NCBI RefSeq assembly: GCF_040712315.1 | Contig: NC_134013.1 | Location: forward strand, 42,390,001-42,454,000 | Direction: 5' to 3' | Source of the DNA: Castanea sativa | Taxonomy: Eukaryota; Streptophyta; Magnoliopsida; Fagales; Fagaceae | Length of the DNA: 64,000 bases | Shown: positions 21,530 through 33,737 of the stretch, piece after piece | Position numbering within the stretch: the stretch's first letter is position 1 | Layout: every line of letters begins with the position of its first letter | Position numbers and translations under genes: made by a program | The notes under the pieces: generated by a model | Seen by the model: the letters and a program-made list of their open reading frames with translations, nothing else | Databases searched by the model: none | Told to the model about the DNA's origin: nothing

Positions 21530-22671
21530 TACTTTAGCCTTCATGGTTGAAATACCAAAAGAGAGTATGGACACGGCCCTTAGAGATTGAAAAAAGTTAG
21601 GAGGAAGTACACAATAGGAAGACCGAAGCTTCAATAATGGCCTTAGAGGAGTACTATGACATTATGAAGTTCTTGAAACTAGGGGCATATCCAATTGGTG
21701 CTGATATGAGAGAGCATCATTCCATTAGGATGATAGCAACACAATACATCCTATGTGGAGGACAACTCTATAGAAGGTCTTGTGATGTGTACACCTTCGT
21801 TGCTTGAAGAGAAAATAAGCAAAAAGGGTAATGGAAGAAGTTCATTAAAAGGTTAGTGGCCCTCATATGAATGGGAGAATGTTAGCCTAGAAGATCCTAA
21901 GGATAGGGCATTACTAGAATACAATGGAGACTGATTGTGTGGACTATGTGAAAAGTTGTCATGATTGTCAGACACACGCCAACTTGAACCATGTACCACC
22001 TAGTGAGTTGTATAGCAAGACTTCTCCATGGCTATTTTCCGTTTGGATCAGAGATGTGATTGGAATGATAGCTCATAAGGCTCCAAATGGGCATGAGTAC
22101 ATTCTAGTGGCAATTGACTATTTCACTAAGTGGGTGGAGGTAGCCTCCTATTCTGTGTTGAAGGCTAAGCATGTGGCTCGATTCTTAAAAAACAACATCA
22201 TATGTTGGTTTGGGGTACCCCAAGAGATAATTTCTGATAATGGTTCCCACTTTAAAGGTGAAGTCCGAAAGCTTATGGAAGAATATGGCATTGAGCATCA
22301 CAAGTCTTCACCACATTGACCACAAGCTAATAAGGCCGTAGAAGTAGCCAATAAGAATGTGAAGAATATCCTAGCCAAGATGGTAGTGACATATAAAGAT
22401 TGGGCCAAGAAGCTTCCATTTACTTTGTAGGGTAACAGGACTTCTATTCATGCATCGACTAGGGCAACACCTTACTCCTTGGTTTATGGTAGTGAGGTGG
22501 TGCTTCCTATTGAGGTGGAGGTGCAATCTTTGAGGGTGTTAGTTTCTACCAAGGTCCTACAAGATGATTATGCTATGGCGAGATATGAACAATTGGCTTT
22601 GATAGATGAGAAGAGGGCTAGGGCACAATACCATGCACAAGGGTACCAAAAAAGGATGATTAAGAGCATTC
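21530..22671 (+). pseudogene. Gypsy-T integrase, N-terminal and core part
   Basis: Resumes after the solo LTR with TLAFMVEIPKES. The zinc-binding segment ends in CVDYVKSCHDCQTH (about 21940). The core has the first catalytic Asp in IRDVIGMI, the second in IISDNGSHFK, and the Glu in NKAVEVANK (about 22335), after a stop at 22317. GNRTSIHASTRATPYSLVYG and the start of the C-terminal domain follow to ...YQKRMIKS, where Copia-C interrupts at 22672. The C-terminus continues at 30722. Several stops make it inactive. Confidence 0.87.
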
Positions 22672-24071
22672 TGATGGAAATATGCATGTACGCAGCAGAA
22701 AATTAATGGATCTACTTCATTCGCAATTGATAACATGTACTATGTAAATTTCAGAATTCTAGAACAAGAGATCGTACCTTGGTGTGGTGAAATTCAAAAC
22801 AAGAATCAGAAGTACTCGGGAATACTTTTAATCTTCACTCCAATTCCACTTTACGCCCAAGAAGTGTGGTCTCTCAATCAGTTTTCCAAGGGAGAATGAA
22901 AGTGTGTCTCACTCTTACATACACACCATTTCACAATGATGTGTTTTTTTTTTCATATATTAAAATTTTGTATATTTCTCTCCTTATAATAGATTATCTA
23001 ATTGGGATAGCCTTTTGGGCCTTTCCAATTGGGCTTTAGTGTGTGGCTTGGAGTGGGACCAAAAAGACACTAGCTCCAATGGGTTTTGGGCTTTTTTGTC
23101 AACTCTTGACAAGTCCAAAGTTACCATTAACTATATTTAATATCACTATATAAATATAGTTGCACTCTAGGCCTTGTTTATAAATTATATCTCAAGACTT
23201 TATTATACATGCAACCCCTTCATAAAATATTCGTAATAATACAAAGTCATAAATGTAGATTGCCAATTTGTAAATTACTACATATATTATTCATCATATA
23301 TTTATCATAGTTAAGTACCCGGTTTAATCCTTTAAAGTTATTCATCATATATTTATGAAATCCAATTTCATAAATATATACTTTAGTAACTTCATATCAA
23401 AGTGGTTATGCCTAACTCCCTGAATAATTTAACCCATTAAATTTATCTCAAGGGAATATTTTATATCTCCGTTAAGAAACTATGAATTCCATCTTGAGAA
23501 TATATGTTCCATCATCACTAAATGTGGCTGGCCAACATACTGAGGTTTTGACCGTTACTTTAGATCTCACTCCTTATATATCAAAGCAATCTGCACTTCA
23601 TGATCAGGTCCATTATTCTCTCAGGATTAAGAGTTCATGCAAATATAAGTTGTGAGATTTATTATTCAATTGACAAACATTAGGAGAATAACAAATCTCA
23701 CAGTGATCCAGTTCAATATATCTTAACTCTTAAAACATATCAACTAGAAGTCTACACTTCCATGACCAAGCCAAATCATCTTAGTTGATATGTTATAGTC
23801 TTCACAAATAAAATGTCCAATTTCATCACCGACTACGAACTACAATTCTGAGTTTACAAAGAACTTGTGATTTATATCTTTTGTGACTTTTCACATAAAT
23901 CACATACTATGCATCTCATGGACTATATGGTAATGTCCCATATTCATGTTATCATTATTTTAGATAAAAATAAAATAACTTTATCAATCACAATATTAAG
24001 TCATACATCATGTCATACATAAGATCATACATAGCATTATACAATAGGATTTAAGGGCACTAATCCTAACA
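22672..24071 (-). repeat. 3' LTR of Copia-C
   Basis: 1400 bp; plus strand TGATGGAAATATGCATG to TAATCCTAACA. Its minus-strand start TGTTAGG follows the purine-rich AAAATAAGAGAT (24072-24083), the presumed PPT, a weaker version of the AAGTGGGAGATT of Copia-B. Confidence 0.93.
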
Positions 24072-24085
24072 ATCTCTTATTTTCC

Positions 24086-24640
24086 CTAAAGACTATTGTG
24101 CACTAATCTAACTCCCATCTCCTCCAAATGTGACTCGAAAGTCCTTTGGGACAAGGCTTTGGTAAAAGGATCCGCTAGATTCTTTGCACTTTCAATCTTT
24201 ACTACTACTACATCTCCACGAGTAACAATGTCTCGAATGATGTGGTATTTTCTCTCAATGTGCTTTCCTTTCTTGTGATTCCTTGGATCTTTGGATTGAG
24301 CAACCGCACCACTATTGTCACAAAACAATGTGATACGAACTTGCTCCATTCTCACAACACCAAGATCAGAAAGGAATTTCTTGAGCCAAACAGTTTCCTT
24401 TGCCGCCTCACAAGCAGCAACATATTCAGCTTCCATGGTGGAGTCCGCAATACAAGATTGCTTAACATTCCTCCAACTTATGGCTCCACCTCCCAAGGTG
24501 AAAGCACATCCTAAAGTGGATTTTCTGAAATCTAGATCCGATTGAAAATCTGAATCTGTATAAACAATGGGAATCAAATCCTCACATCAGTAAACAAGCA
24601 TATAATTTCTCATTCTCCGTAGATACTTAAGAATATGCTT
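24086..24640 (-). pseudogene. Copia-C RNase H
   Basis: Well-preserved RNase H with acidic residues in VYTDSDFQSD, STMEAEYVAA and FCDNSGAVAQ, ending RLVHNSL and TAA at 24088-24086. The open frame starts near 24577; a stop (TGA) separates it from the upstream segment that in other copies reads YMLVYQCEDLIPI. Confidence 0.87.
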
Positions 24641-26029
24641 TACAGCTTGCCAATGTTTTGATCATAGATTTGATTGATATCGGCTGACCATGCCTACTAA
24701 ATAACGAATATCTGGTCTAGTATAAAGCATGGCATACATGGGACTTCCCAGTGTAGAAGCATAAGGAACTTATCTCATCATATTTTCTTCCTCTTGAGTC
24801 TTAAGCCTTTGGTCGTCAAACAGAGGAACTCCATGTCTAAAAGGAAGTAATCCTTTCTTGGAGTTTTGCATGTTAAACCGTTCTAGAACCTTATCTATAT
24901 ATCTAGCTTGTGATAAGCCTAACATATTATTCTTGCGATCTCACCAAAGCTTGATCCCTAGAATAAAGTTAGCCTCTCCCAAGTCCTTCATATCAAATTG
25001 GCTTGACAACTAAACTTTTACCGATGACATTACCCCTACATCATTTCTAATGAGTAGAATAACATCAACATAAAACACTAGGAACATTACTATTTTGTCT
25101 CGATGTCTTTTGTACACACATGGTTCATCAAGATTTTTTTCAAAACCAAATGACTTGATTGCTTGATCAGATTTGATGTTCCATGACCTAGATGCTTGCT
25201 TAAGTCTAAAATAGACATTTTTAACTTGCATATCATATGCTCTTGGTTGCATCATATAGATTTCTTCTTCAAAATTACCATTAAGAAATGTAGTCTTGAC
25301 ATCCATTTGTCAAATCTCATAATCATAATGAGCAGCAATGGATAAGAGAATTCTGATAGATTTAAGCATTGCTACTGGTGAAAAGATTTCTTCATAATCA
25401 ATACCTTCTTTTTGTGTATACCCTTTCGCCACTAGCCTTTCTTTAAAGGTTTCAACCTTTCCATTTATCCCTCTCTTTCTCTTGTAAACCCATTTGCAAC
25501 CAACAAGTTTCATGCCGTTAGGTGCCTCTACAAGATACCAAACTTGATTGGAATACATCGAATCTAATTCAGATTTTATAGCTTAGATCCAATGATGTGC
25601 ATCTATATCATTCATTGCCTCCTCATAAGTGTAGGGATCCGATTCAACCTCTTCTGAGATAGCTTCATAAGTTTCTCCCAAACCTATATATCTTATAGGA
25701 GGCTGAAAAATTCTCCCACTACGACGAGGCACCTGAGTACTAGACATTTCATGAGTAGTATCTTGTGGTGTATCTAATACAGCCACATCATCCCTAGTTT
25801 CATCCATTGGTTGTTTAACTACAGGTTCTTTCATTTCAGCCAAAACAACTCTACTTCTAGGAGTATAATCATTCATATAGTCATTTTTCAAGAATCTGTC
25901 ATTTGTGCTAACAAACACATTATTATCCTTATGACTATAGAATAAACCTCCAACAGTTCCTTTTGGATATCCTACAAAAAATGCTGCTTCTGTTTTAGAC
26001 TGTAACTTGTCAGACTTTCCTTTTAACAC
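24641..26029 (-). pseudogene. Copia-C reverse transcriptase and integrase C-terminus
   Basis: RT pieces lie in 25558-25310, 25306-25010 and 25009-24641. Recognisable motifs are WYLVEAPNGMKLVGCKWVYK, QKEGIDYEEIFSPVAMLKSI, MDVKTTFLNGNFEEE and LKQASRSWN. The catalytic box at 25072-25061 reads YVDV instead of YVDD, losing one metal-binding Asp. The segment around IYMMQPRAYDMQVKN has a deletion relative to copies A and B. 26029-25583 is the integrase C-terminal part and linker (LKGKSDKLQSK, PRRSGRIFQP). Confidence 0.85.
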
Positions 26030-27068
26030 ATGTGCTGGACAACCCCAAATATGGATGTCTCATACTAGGCTTATGCCCATTCCATAAATCTAAAGGTGTT
26101 TTAGGAACAGACTTTGAAGGTACTAAATTCAGAAGATACATTGCAGTATTTAAGGCATATCCCTAAAAGAAAATTGGTAGAGTCGAATAACTCAACATGG
26201 ACCTAACCATTTCTAAAAGAGTCATTTTCCTTCTTTCTGCTACACCATTTTGTTGTGGAGTTCCAGGTGCAATCAACTGGAATATAATCCCATTTTTAGT
26301 CAAGTAGTCCTTGAAATCCCCAAGAAAGTATTCACCACCTCTATCAGATCGAATGACCTTTATAAGTTTACCTAATTGATTCTCAACTTCAACCCTAAAC
26401 TCTTTGAACTTTTCAAAAGTTTCGGACTTCCGTTTCATTAGGTACACATAACCAAATCTAGAGTAATCATCAGTGAAAGTAATGAAATACTCATAGCCAC
26501 CTCTTGCTTGGATTGACATAGGGTCAGATACATCTGAATGTACTAGTTCTAGCAAATCTTGGGCTCTTCTACCTTTTGCATTAAAAAGTTGTTTGGTCAT
26601 TTTACCTTCCAAACAATATTCACAAACTGGAAAACCATCAAAGTCTATGGGCCCTAAGAGTCCATCTTTGATAAGTCTTTGAATTCTATTTGAATTAATA
26701 TGACCCAAATACAAGTGCTAAAGATATGCTTCACTAGTAGAAGGAGACTTTCTCTTTAATGATTTCACATGTGAATTATTATCTAATTCAGAATTGTATA
26801 ATTCATGCTTATCAGGAGTTAAAATATAAAGACCATCCACAATATTACCAGAACAGATAAACACTTTACCCTTCTTTATTACAACATTGTCTTTAAGGAT
26901 AACACAATATCCATGTTTGCCCAAATAAGTTGCAGAAATTAAATTCCAACGAACATTAGGTACAAATAGACAGTCTTCCAATATTAAAACCCTAGGCTCA
27001 AAGCATAAATTAACAACTCCAACAACTACAACCAGAATTTTGCTCCCATCAGCCAAAGTAAAAAACAA
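26030..27068 (-). pseudogene. Copia-C integrase, with protease linker
   Basis: 27068-26718 covers the post-protease linker (MFFTLADGSKILVVVVG). After one stop, 26714-26163 holds the integrase zinc-binding segment (GHINSNRIQR, CEYCLEG) and core: first Asp in LVHSDVSDPM, second in IRSDRGGEYF, Glu in NGVAERR. All three catalytic residues are present, unlike Copia-B. A frame break follows SMLSYSTLPIFF near 26163. Confidence 0.87.
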
Positions 27069-28045
27069 TTTCCCTTCATTCAGCTTTTGGGTCTCCTGAA
27101 ACCCCTACAAAGAATTGCAGATATGATTAGTACAACCTGAATCCACACCCCAGGAATTAGTGGGATTCTATACCAAACATATTTCAAGAAGAAAGGAACT
27201 TTTCATACCCTTATTCTTGGCAGCTTTGAACTTTGGACAATTTCTCTTCCAATGTCCTTTCTCACCACAATGGAAACACTTTCATTTGGTTTTCTTTCCT
27301 TTGTCAGCAACCCCTGGGGCAATTTGTTTACCCTCTTGCTTGGTGAAGTCCTTCTTCTTCTTCTTCTTCTTCTTCCTTTTCTTACCTTTGCCTTTCGACT
27401 TAGGTTGAGAAGTAGAAGCTTCAACCATATTAGCATCAACACTAGAAGTACCAAGGATGCCTTCCGCCGCTACCAACTCATTTATTAATTTAGATAAAGA
27501 ATAAATCTTTTTGTTCATATTATAATTGAGTCTGAATTCCTGAATGATTCTGGTTGTGACTAGAGTATCATATTCACTTGAGATTCTCCATCAATATCGG
27601 CACCTAAAACCTCTAATGTATTCAGATTAGAGATCATTGTAAGACAATACTCCCTCGCTGAACTGCCTTCAGCCATTTTGGTATAATAAATTTGTCTCAT
27701 GGTTTCTTGCCTTACAGAACGGTCTTGCTCACCAAACATCTCCTTCAGACTTAGCATGATGTTCGAAGTTAGTTCTACATCCTGCATTTGATGTTGTAGA
27801 ACATTTGAGATAAATGCTAGGATGTAGCACTTGGCCATCTCATTAGATTTCTGCCAACGATCATATCGCTGTTTTTCCTCAGGAGGAGCATCTAATGAAG
27901 GAGAGCTAGGACATGGTTGAATAAGCACATATTTGTGCTCTTCAGCTATAAGAGCAATGTCCAAATTTCTATTCCAGTCAACATAGTTGGATCCAGTCAA
28001 TTTGTTTTGATTAAGAATAGTAACAAGTCGGCTAAATGATGCCAT
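27069..28045 (-). pseudogene. Copia-C gag and protease
   Basis: Start at the ATG complementary to 28043-28045 (MASFSRLVTILNQNK). The gag domain is open to about 27560, then shifts frame into 27518-27282, which contains the shortest lysine-rich tract of the three gag copies. The zinc knuckle (C-F-H-C-G-E-K-G-H-W-K-R-N-C, about 27286-27245) looks intact. The protease active site CVDSGCTNHIC lies near 27150-27118. One frameshift and a few stops interrupt it. Confidence 0.86.
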
Positions 28046-29299
28046 GATCAAATCTGAAAATAATAAACATGAATATAATAAGCAAATTGGACATTATCAA
28101 TTTAGCATATAAACATATAGCATGGAACCTTAATAAAGCCACAACATAATATATGCAACGACAACCCAATCCCATATTCAATATCCCTCAGCATAGACTG
28201 AACATTAAATACTATGATTGATTGAGAACTATTCTCATTATTAGTGCTATCATGATAACTCTTATCAAACACTAATAATATGTTGTTTTACATTTAGCCT
28301 CTAAGTAATAATAGTAAGAACTCAGCATATAGAATACTATAATACTTAGTTTAGTGTATACCATTGTCTAGAATCATGTGTTGCCACATTTCATCCCTTT
28401 AATAGGCTTATGTTGTAGTACAATGATAAAAACGCCCTCCGCATGGAATGCAAAGCTCGAAGCTAAGACAAGGTGTTTATCAAACCACTATAAACCAGGA
28501 AATTTAATCTTGTAGGACCATGAAATAAATACTCTTCGCATGGAATGCTAAGCTCGAGGCAAAGACAAAGTATATATTTCACACTACTATGAACCAACAA
28601 TGGAGGCCGCGAGATGCAGCCCTTATATCTCTCTCCAACTAGATGTTTTAAATTAAAGGTTTTTAATTTGTGAACATGTGTAACCTAATCACACATAGCC
28701 TTGCATTTTATACATTTGAAAACACTTAGAAAAAGTTCAAAATTCCCTTCATTAGCATTTTTGCAAGTATCTCGTGACTAAGCTCTTCCCGCGAAAATGA
28801 ATTAAGACAAAAAAAAAAAAATGAAAACACAAAATTCAGACAGAGAATTTCGCGACTGTCTCGCGACTATTTCACAAGTAAAGCTTACTCACGAAAATTT
28901 TGTGAAAACACAAAATTCAGAAAGAAGCTTTCGAGACTGTCTCGCGACTATTCCGCAAGTAAAGCTTACTGCGAAAAACTCGTGTTTTCAATTTTTCAAA
29001 GGGAAGATCTGAAACGGTTTCAACGGTTTTCCATGACCAAACAACCACCATATGAACATAATAGATGGAATTTGATATCAAAACTGAATTCCATTGATGC
29101 TATTGCCTTAAAGATCAATTTAACATACTTAAATTCAAATCTAAAAAACATCATAACATCAATATTAGTTTTTATCAAATCATAGTTCCAACAACCATGA
29201 AGAAAATTAAATACATATATAATCTTCTAATATCATGAAACTATTATCTTTAATTCCAAAATTCACAAAAAAATGTTATACATATTAGAATTGAATACC
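28046..29299 (-). other. Copia-C untranslated leader with a duplicated TCGCGA module
   Basis: Non-coding leader between PBS and gag. It shares the gag-proximal part with copies B and D, but at about 28820-28980 carries two near-identical units of about 80 bp, each with ACACAAAATTCAGA, TCTCGCGACTATT and CAAGTAAAGCTTACT. The frame through it is simply the repeat translated. Confidence 0.8.
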
Positions 29300-29311
29300 G
29301 CTCTGATACCA
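29300..29311 (-). other. Primer binding site of Copia-C
   Basis: Minus strand TGGTATCAGAGC, two bases from the 5' LTR; canonical initiator-Met tRNA complement. Confidence 0.92.
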
Positions 29312-29313
29312 TT

Positions 29314-30721
29314 TGATGGAAAAATGCATGTATGCAGCGAAAAATTAACAAATCTACTTCAATCACAATTGATAACATGTACTATGTAAATTTCATAATT
29401 CTAGAACAAGAGAGTGTACCTTGGTGCGGTGAAATTCAAAACAAGAATCAGAATTACTCGGTAATACTTTAATCCTCACTCCAATTCCACTTTACGCTCA
29501 AGAAGTGTGGTCTCTCAATCAGTTTTCCAAGGGAGAATGAAAGTGTGCCTCACTCTCACATACACACCATTTCACAATGATGTCTTTTTTTTTTCATATA
29601 TTAAAATTTTGTATGTTTCTCTCCTTATAATTGATTATGTAATTGGGCTAGCCTTTTGGGCATTTCCAATTGGGCTTTAGTGTATGGCTTGAAGTGGGAC
29701 CAAAAGGGACCAATAAGACACTAGCTTCAATGGGTCTTGAGCTTTTCTGTCAACTCTTGACAATTCCAAAGTTACCATTAACTATATTTAATACCACTAT
29801 ATAAATATAGTTGCACTCTAGGCCTTGTTTATAAATTATATCCCAAGACTTTATTATACATGCAACTCCTTCATAAAATATTCATAGTAATACAAAGTCA
29901 TAAATATAGACTGACACTTTGTAAATTACTACATCTTATCCTTGAGTACCCGGTTTAATCCTTTAAGTTATTCATCATATATTTATGAAATCCAATTTCA
30001 TAAACATATACTTTAGTAACTTCATATCAAAGTGGTTATGCCTAACTCTCTGGATAACTGAACCCATTAAACTCATCTCAAGAGAATATTTTATATCTCT
30101 GTTAAGAGACTATGAATTTCATCTTGAGAATATATATTCCATCAACACTAAATGTGGCTGCCCAACATACTGAGGTTTTGACCGTTACTTTAGATCTCAC
30201 TCCTGATATATTAAAACAACCTACACTTCATGATCAGGTCCATTATTCTCTCAGGATTAAGAGTTCATGCAAATATAAGTCGTGAGATTTATTATTCAAT
30301 TGACAATCGTTAGGAGAATAATAAATCTCACAGCGGTCCAGTTCAATATGTCTTAAATCTTAAAACATATTAACATATCAACTAGAAGTCTAGACTTTCA
30401 TGACCAAGACAAATCATCTTAGTTGATATGTTATAGTCTTCGCAAATGAAATACCCAATTTCATCACCGACTACGAACTACAATTCTGAGTTTACAAAGA
30501 ACTTGTGATTTATATCTTCTGTGACTGTTCACATAAATCACATACTATGCATCTCATGGACTATATGATAATGTTTCATATTCATGTTACCATTATTTTA
30601 GATAAAAATAAAACAACTTTATCAATCACAATATCAAGTCATACATCATGTCATACATAATGTCATACATAATATCATACATAGCATTATACAATAGGAT
30701 TTAAGGGCACTAATCCTAACA
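29314..30721 (-). repeat. 5' LTR of Copia-C
   Basis: 1408 bp, plus strand TGATGGAAAAATGCATG to TAATCCTAACA, flanked on its outer side by the target duplication CATTC. It differs from the 3' LTR at many scattered sites and by small indels near 23281-23350, so the insertion is not recent. Confidence 0.93.
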
Positions 30722-30951
30722 CATTCAACAAGAAAGTGAAACGAAGAAACCTTAACGAAGGGGACTTGGTCCTAAAGGTGCTTAGAGATGAGACTTTTGA
30801 TCCAAGAGAAAAAAAATGAAGCCTAGGTGGTTTGGGCATTTTGTCATTAAAAAGATCATGTATAGAGGTGCTACAAGAATCATAGATTTGGATGGGGAAG
30901 AGATGCTTCACCCCATTAACACGAATAGGCTCCGGAAAGACCACATTTAAA
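30722..30951 (+). pseudogene. Gypsy-T integrase C-terminal end
   Basis: Continues the integrase split at 22671: after the duplicated CATTC it reads KVKRRNLNEGDLVLKVLRDE, the usual start of the gypsy integrase C-terminal domain. A stop and frameshift follow near 30817, then ATRIIDLDGEEMLHPINTNR-like sequence in another frame, ending about 30951. I see no chromodomain. Confidence 0.8.
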
Positions 30952-30959
30952 AGGAAAAA

Positions 30960-31125
30960 AGAGAAGAAACAAAAGCCTGCTAGGTTGAAAGCCCGAAATG
31001 GTAGCCTAGGCAAAAGAACCTTACTAGATTTAAAAGCCCAAAAAGGCTGTCTAGGCAAAAGTTAGGGGAAAATACCATAGACATGATGAAAATTCCCGAA
31101 AGGACGTCATGGGCAAAAATTACAT
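30960..31125 (+). repeat. Repeats just after Gypsy-T pol
   Basis: Degenerate direct repeats of about 45 bp with the pattern TTGAAAGCCCGAAATGG...CTAGGCAAAAG, at about 30980, 31027 and weakly 31085. They lie between the end of pol (plus) and the end of the antisense gene (minus). The motif CTAGGCAAAAGTTAGGG recurs in the intron of that antisense gene at 32046-32063. Confidence 0.7.
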
Positions 31126-31347
31126 GGTAAAGGAAAAAAGAAAAGAAATAAATAAATAAATGAGGTGACAATAAGCAAAGATAATAAATAAATAAAAAAG
31201 GAATTCTCACATTGCTCAAATTAAAAGATAATAAGTTTGTTTTAATAGGGGATTTGGAACATTCCAATCCTTTATTAAATTCAAAAAAAAAAAACATGAG
31301 AATCATAAAAGTGCAGAAAAGTAAATTATAGGGCCCCTTAAAGTTGG

Positions 31348-32700
31348 TCACTCAGTCCTCCTTGCCTTCTTGCTAGTCCTCATATAAGCTTTCTCATCCC
31401 TCAGAATCCACTTCATGTTATCCCCCAATCATTGCTTGTAACTTGCAGTGGGGTAGATGTATTTGGGAGGAACAATGTCTTCCACCACCCTACGACATGG
31501 CCAATCTTCACTAATCCTACCCAAGATCCTATTGCTGAACACCGCATTGTGGAAGGCATCCTCATCATCAAGAGCTCCTTGACGCTCTCCAAACTACCTT
31601 GAGATACGACAAGTGAAGTAGTAAGTAGCATCTAAGCCCAACTAAAGTCACACAATGATCCTTGCAACAACTATGGACCATACTTGAGATATGCTACCAT
31701 TCCACAACCCACTGAATATCGGTCTCCTTAAGGTGACCCATAAGCTCCTTGTACGCCTCAAAGCCCATGACATTCTAAAGCCAGTTTATCCCTAAGATGC
31801 CTAAGAAGGTAGGTGTTGAGGGGCACAGTACGAAGTTGAAGCAACTGAAGCCTCTCTTGTAGCCATATGTGGAAGAAAGAAAAAAAGAAAGGGAGAAAAG
31901 AAAAAAAGAGAAAAGAAGAAAATAGAGTGGAGAGCATAAGTGAGAAAAAAAAAAACAATGATTAAAGACGACATAAGGTACCTCGATGGGTTAAAAACCA
32001 AAAGGCAATTCATGCAAAATTAGAGGAATCCCGCTAGGTCGAGAACCTAGGAAAAAGTTAGGGATTATACCTGAAGAAGAAGAGGACTTCCTACAAAGAA
32101 GCTTGATTCCTTCCTCTAAAAGGTGTCCAAACCATTAAGTGTTTCCGCCAAGATCAAGCCCACAGGAATACCTTTCTTTAGCTCATAAGCCACCATGCAC
32201 ATCCAAAGGTCCACACAATATGAATTTTGGACCAAGAAATACCGTGCAAGGACACATAAGCAAAAGGCACAAAGGTAGTACGATCGTGGCCTCTCACCCT
32301 CAAGAAGGCCCGAAACGAAAAAGTAATCAAAGACCAGCCTAAGGTTGAGTTTGCCAAAGACACTCCACCTATTGGTTGTGGTTTCAGGGATGCCCAACAT
32401 AACTCACAGAAAGGAAGGGAGATCTCCACCCATGGTAGGAAAGATGAGATCATCAATCTCCGGTTCACCCATGATGGCAACAAATTCCTCGATAATAGGG
32501 CATAATTCTATTCTGTTGAAGCAGAATGCATGCTAAGAAGGAACCCAATAGTTCGGAGCAGCATGACGAAGAGGCTCATCCACCCTAATTTGATGGTAAT
32601 GGAAGACGCAAGAAAGGCCATAAGGAGCAACAGAATCCTTGAAATTTGGACTAAGCTTCCTAATCCAAGTGGAGGCATCTAGAGGAGAGTTTTTTGCCAT
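31348..32700 (-). pseudogene. Gypsy-T antisense gene 1, DUF7745 / plant-mobile-domain-like
   Basis: Minus-strand gene antisense to pol. It starts MAKNSPLDASTWIRKLSPNF (ATG at 32700-32698). Exon 1 runs to 32071 with a frameshift near 32613 and two stops; motifs include NYWVPS, FNRIELCPIIEEFVAIMGEP, RSYYLCAFCLCVLARYF and ILAETLNGLD, ending in GSPLLLQ before a GT donor (32070-32069). Exon 2 resumes at about 31868 with IWLQERLQLLQL and continues with frameshifts to a TGA at 31350-31348 (KWILRDEKAY near the end). The exon 2 acceptor reads AC where AG is expected. These motifs resemble plant proteins annotated as DUF7745 or aminotransferase-like plant mobile domain; I assign this from memory. Cellular role unknown. 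Confidence 0.66.
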
Positions 32701-33221
32701 TAGGGGACCTCAAAAAAGTGTTCTTTGGGTTAGAAATACGTTGGTGAGGGTTTTGGACTCAAACGGCTACTTTTATGTAAGTCAGCTAGGGTTTTGCTGA
32801 TTTGCGGCTCACGTACACAAAATCAACCGGACATACACAAAGTCAAAGCTGCGTACGCAGACTCATCACCACGTACACACAGCGCTTGGTAAAAGCCCAT
32901 GTTCCCCTGTTTTGAGCAGAGTTTTTCTACTCCAAAGCGTTCTTAGGGTTCCCGTGACCTAAAGATTCATTCAAGACACATTTCAACCACAACATTGCAA
33001 GCATCGAAGAAGGGAAGTTGTATAGAATCATGCAATTTATCATTATCTTGTAAATTAAGTGCTAAGTTCCAATCAAAGCATAAATGTGAAAAGATGTTCT
33101 TAAATACAATCCTTTGTCTCAAACCAAACCCAAATGTCTACTAAAGGGAATAAAAAAACACTAAAAGTAAAAAAAGAAAAGAAAAAGCAATGTGTTGTAT
33201 ATATGCTATGACTGTAGGTAA

Positions 33222-33685
33222 TCAACGGTGCCGCCCCTTCCTTGGCTGGTAGTTAAGAGTCGCCTTCAAATCCTCCACCTCACCACCATCACCATCATCA
33301 TCATCACCATCGTCTAGGTGGGCGGATCCTCCAAGACCATATAGCTCCCTCGAGTAGTTGGTCACCTCCAACTTGAGATTCCCGGCCAGCCAAACCAATT
33401 CCTCATACTCTTGGGTAGTGGGCTACAATTCAAGGAGGAAGGGTTAGTGATTGAAACAAGAAAAGAAATGGAAAAAAGAGAAAGGACAAAGGGAAGAAAG
33501 AACTCATCGCTCGAGTGGTGGGAGGGAAAGGATAGCCCATGACATTAAGGTTACGGGGCACGACACGCTCTTAAGCAAAGCCATCCGGGCCATAATCATA
33601 GACCATCCAAGGGATTTGTGGAGGATCAATGGGCTCACTGGCAGCAGGTCCCTCCAATTACAATTTCCCACATTAAAAGTCATGA

Positions 33686-33737
<52 letters not shown>

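Larger units (their letters stand above)
22672..30721 (-). mobile_element. Copia-C, complete minus-strand Ty1/copia element
   Basis: An 8050-bp element with both LTRs, PBS, PPT and all domains in the Ty1/copia order. The 5-bp target duplication CATTC (22667-22671 and 30722-30726) is exact and splits the Gypsy-T integrase, so Copia-C is younger than Gypsy-T. Coding frames are broken, so it is complete in structure but probably not autonomous. Confidence 0.96.

Noticed and set aside
28821..29012. Repeat protein with duplicated FRDCLATI segment
   Set aside because: It is the translated 80-bp leader duplication of Copia-C, on the strand opposite to gag.
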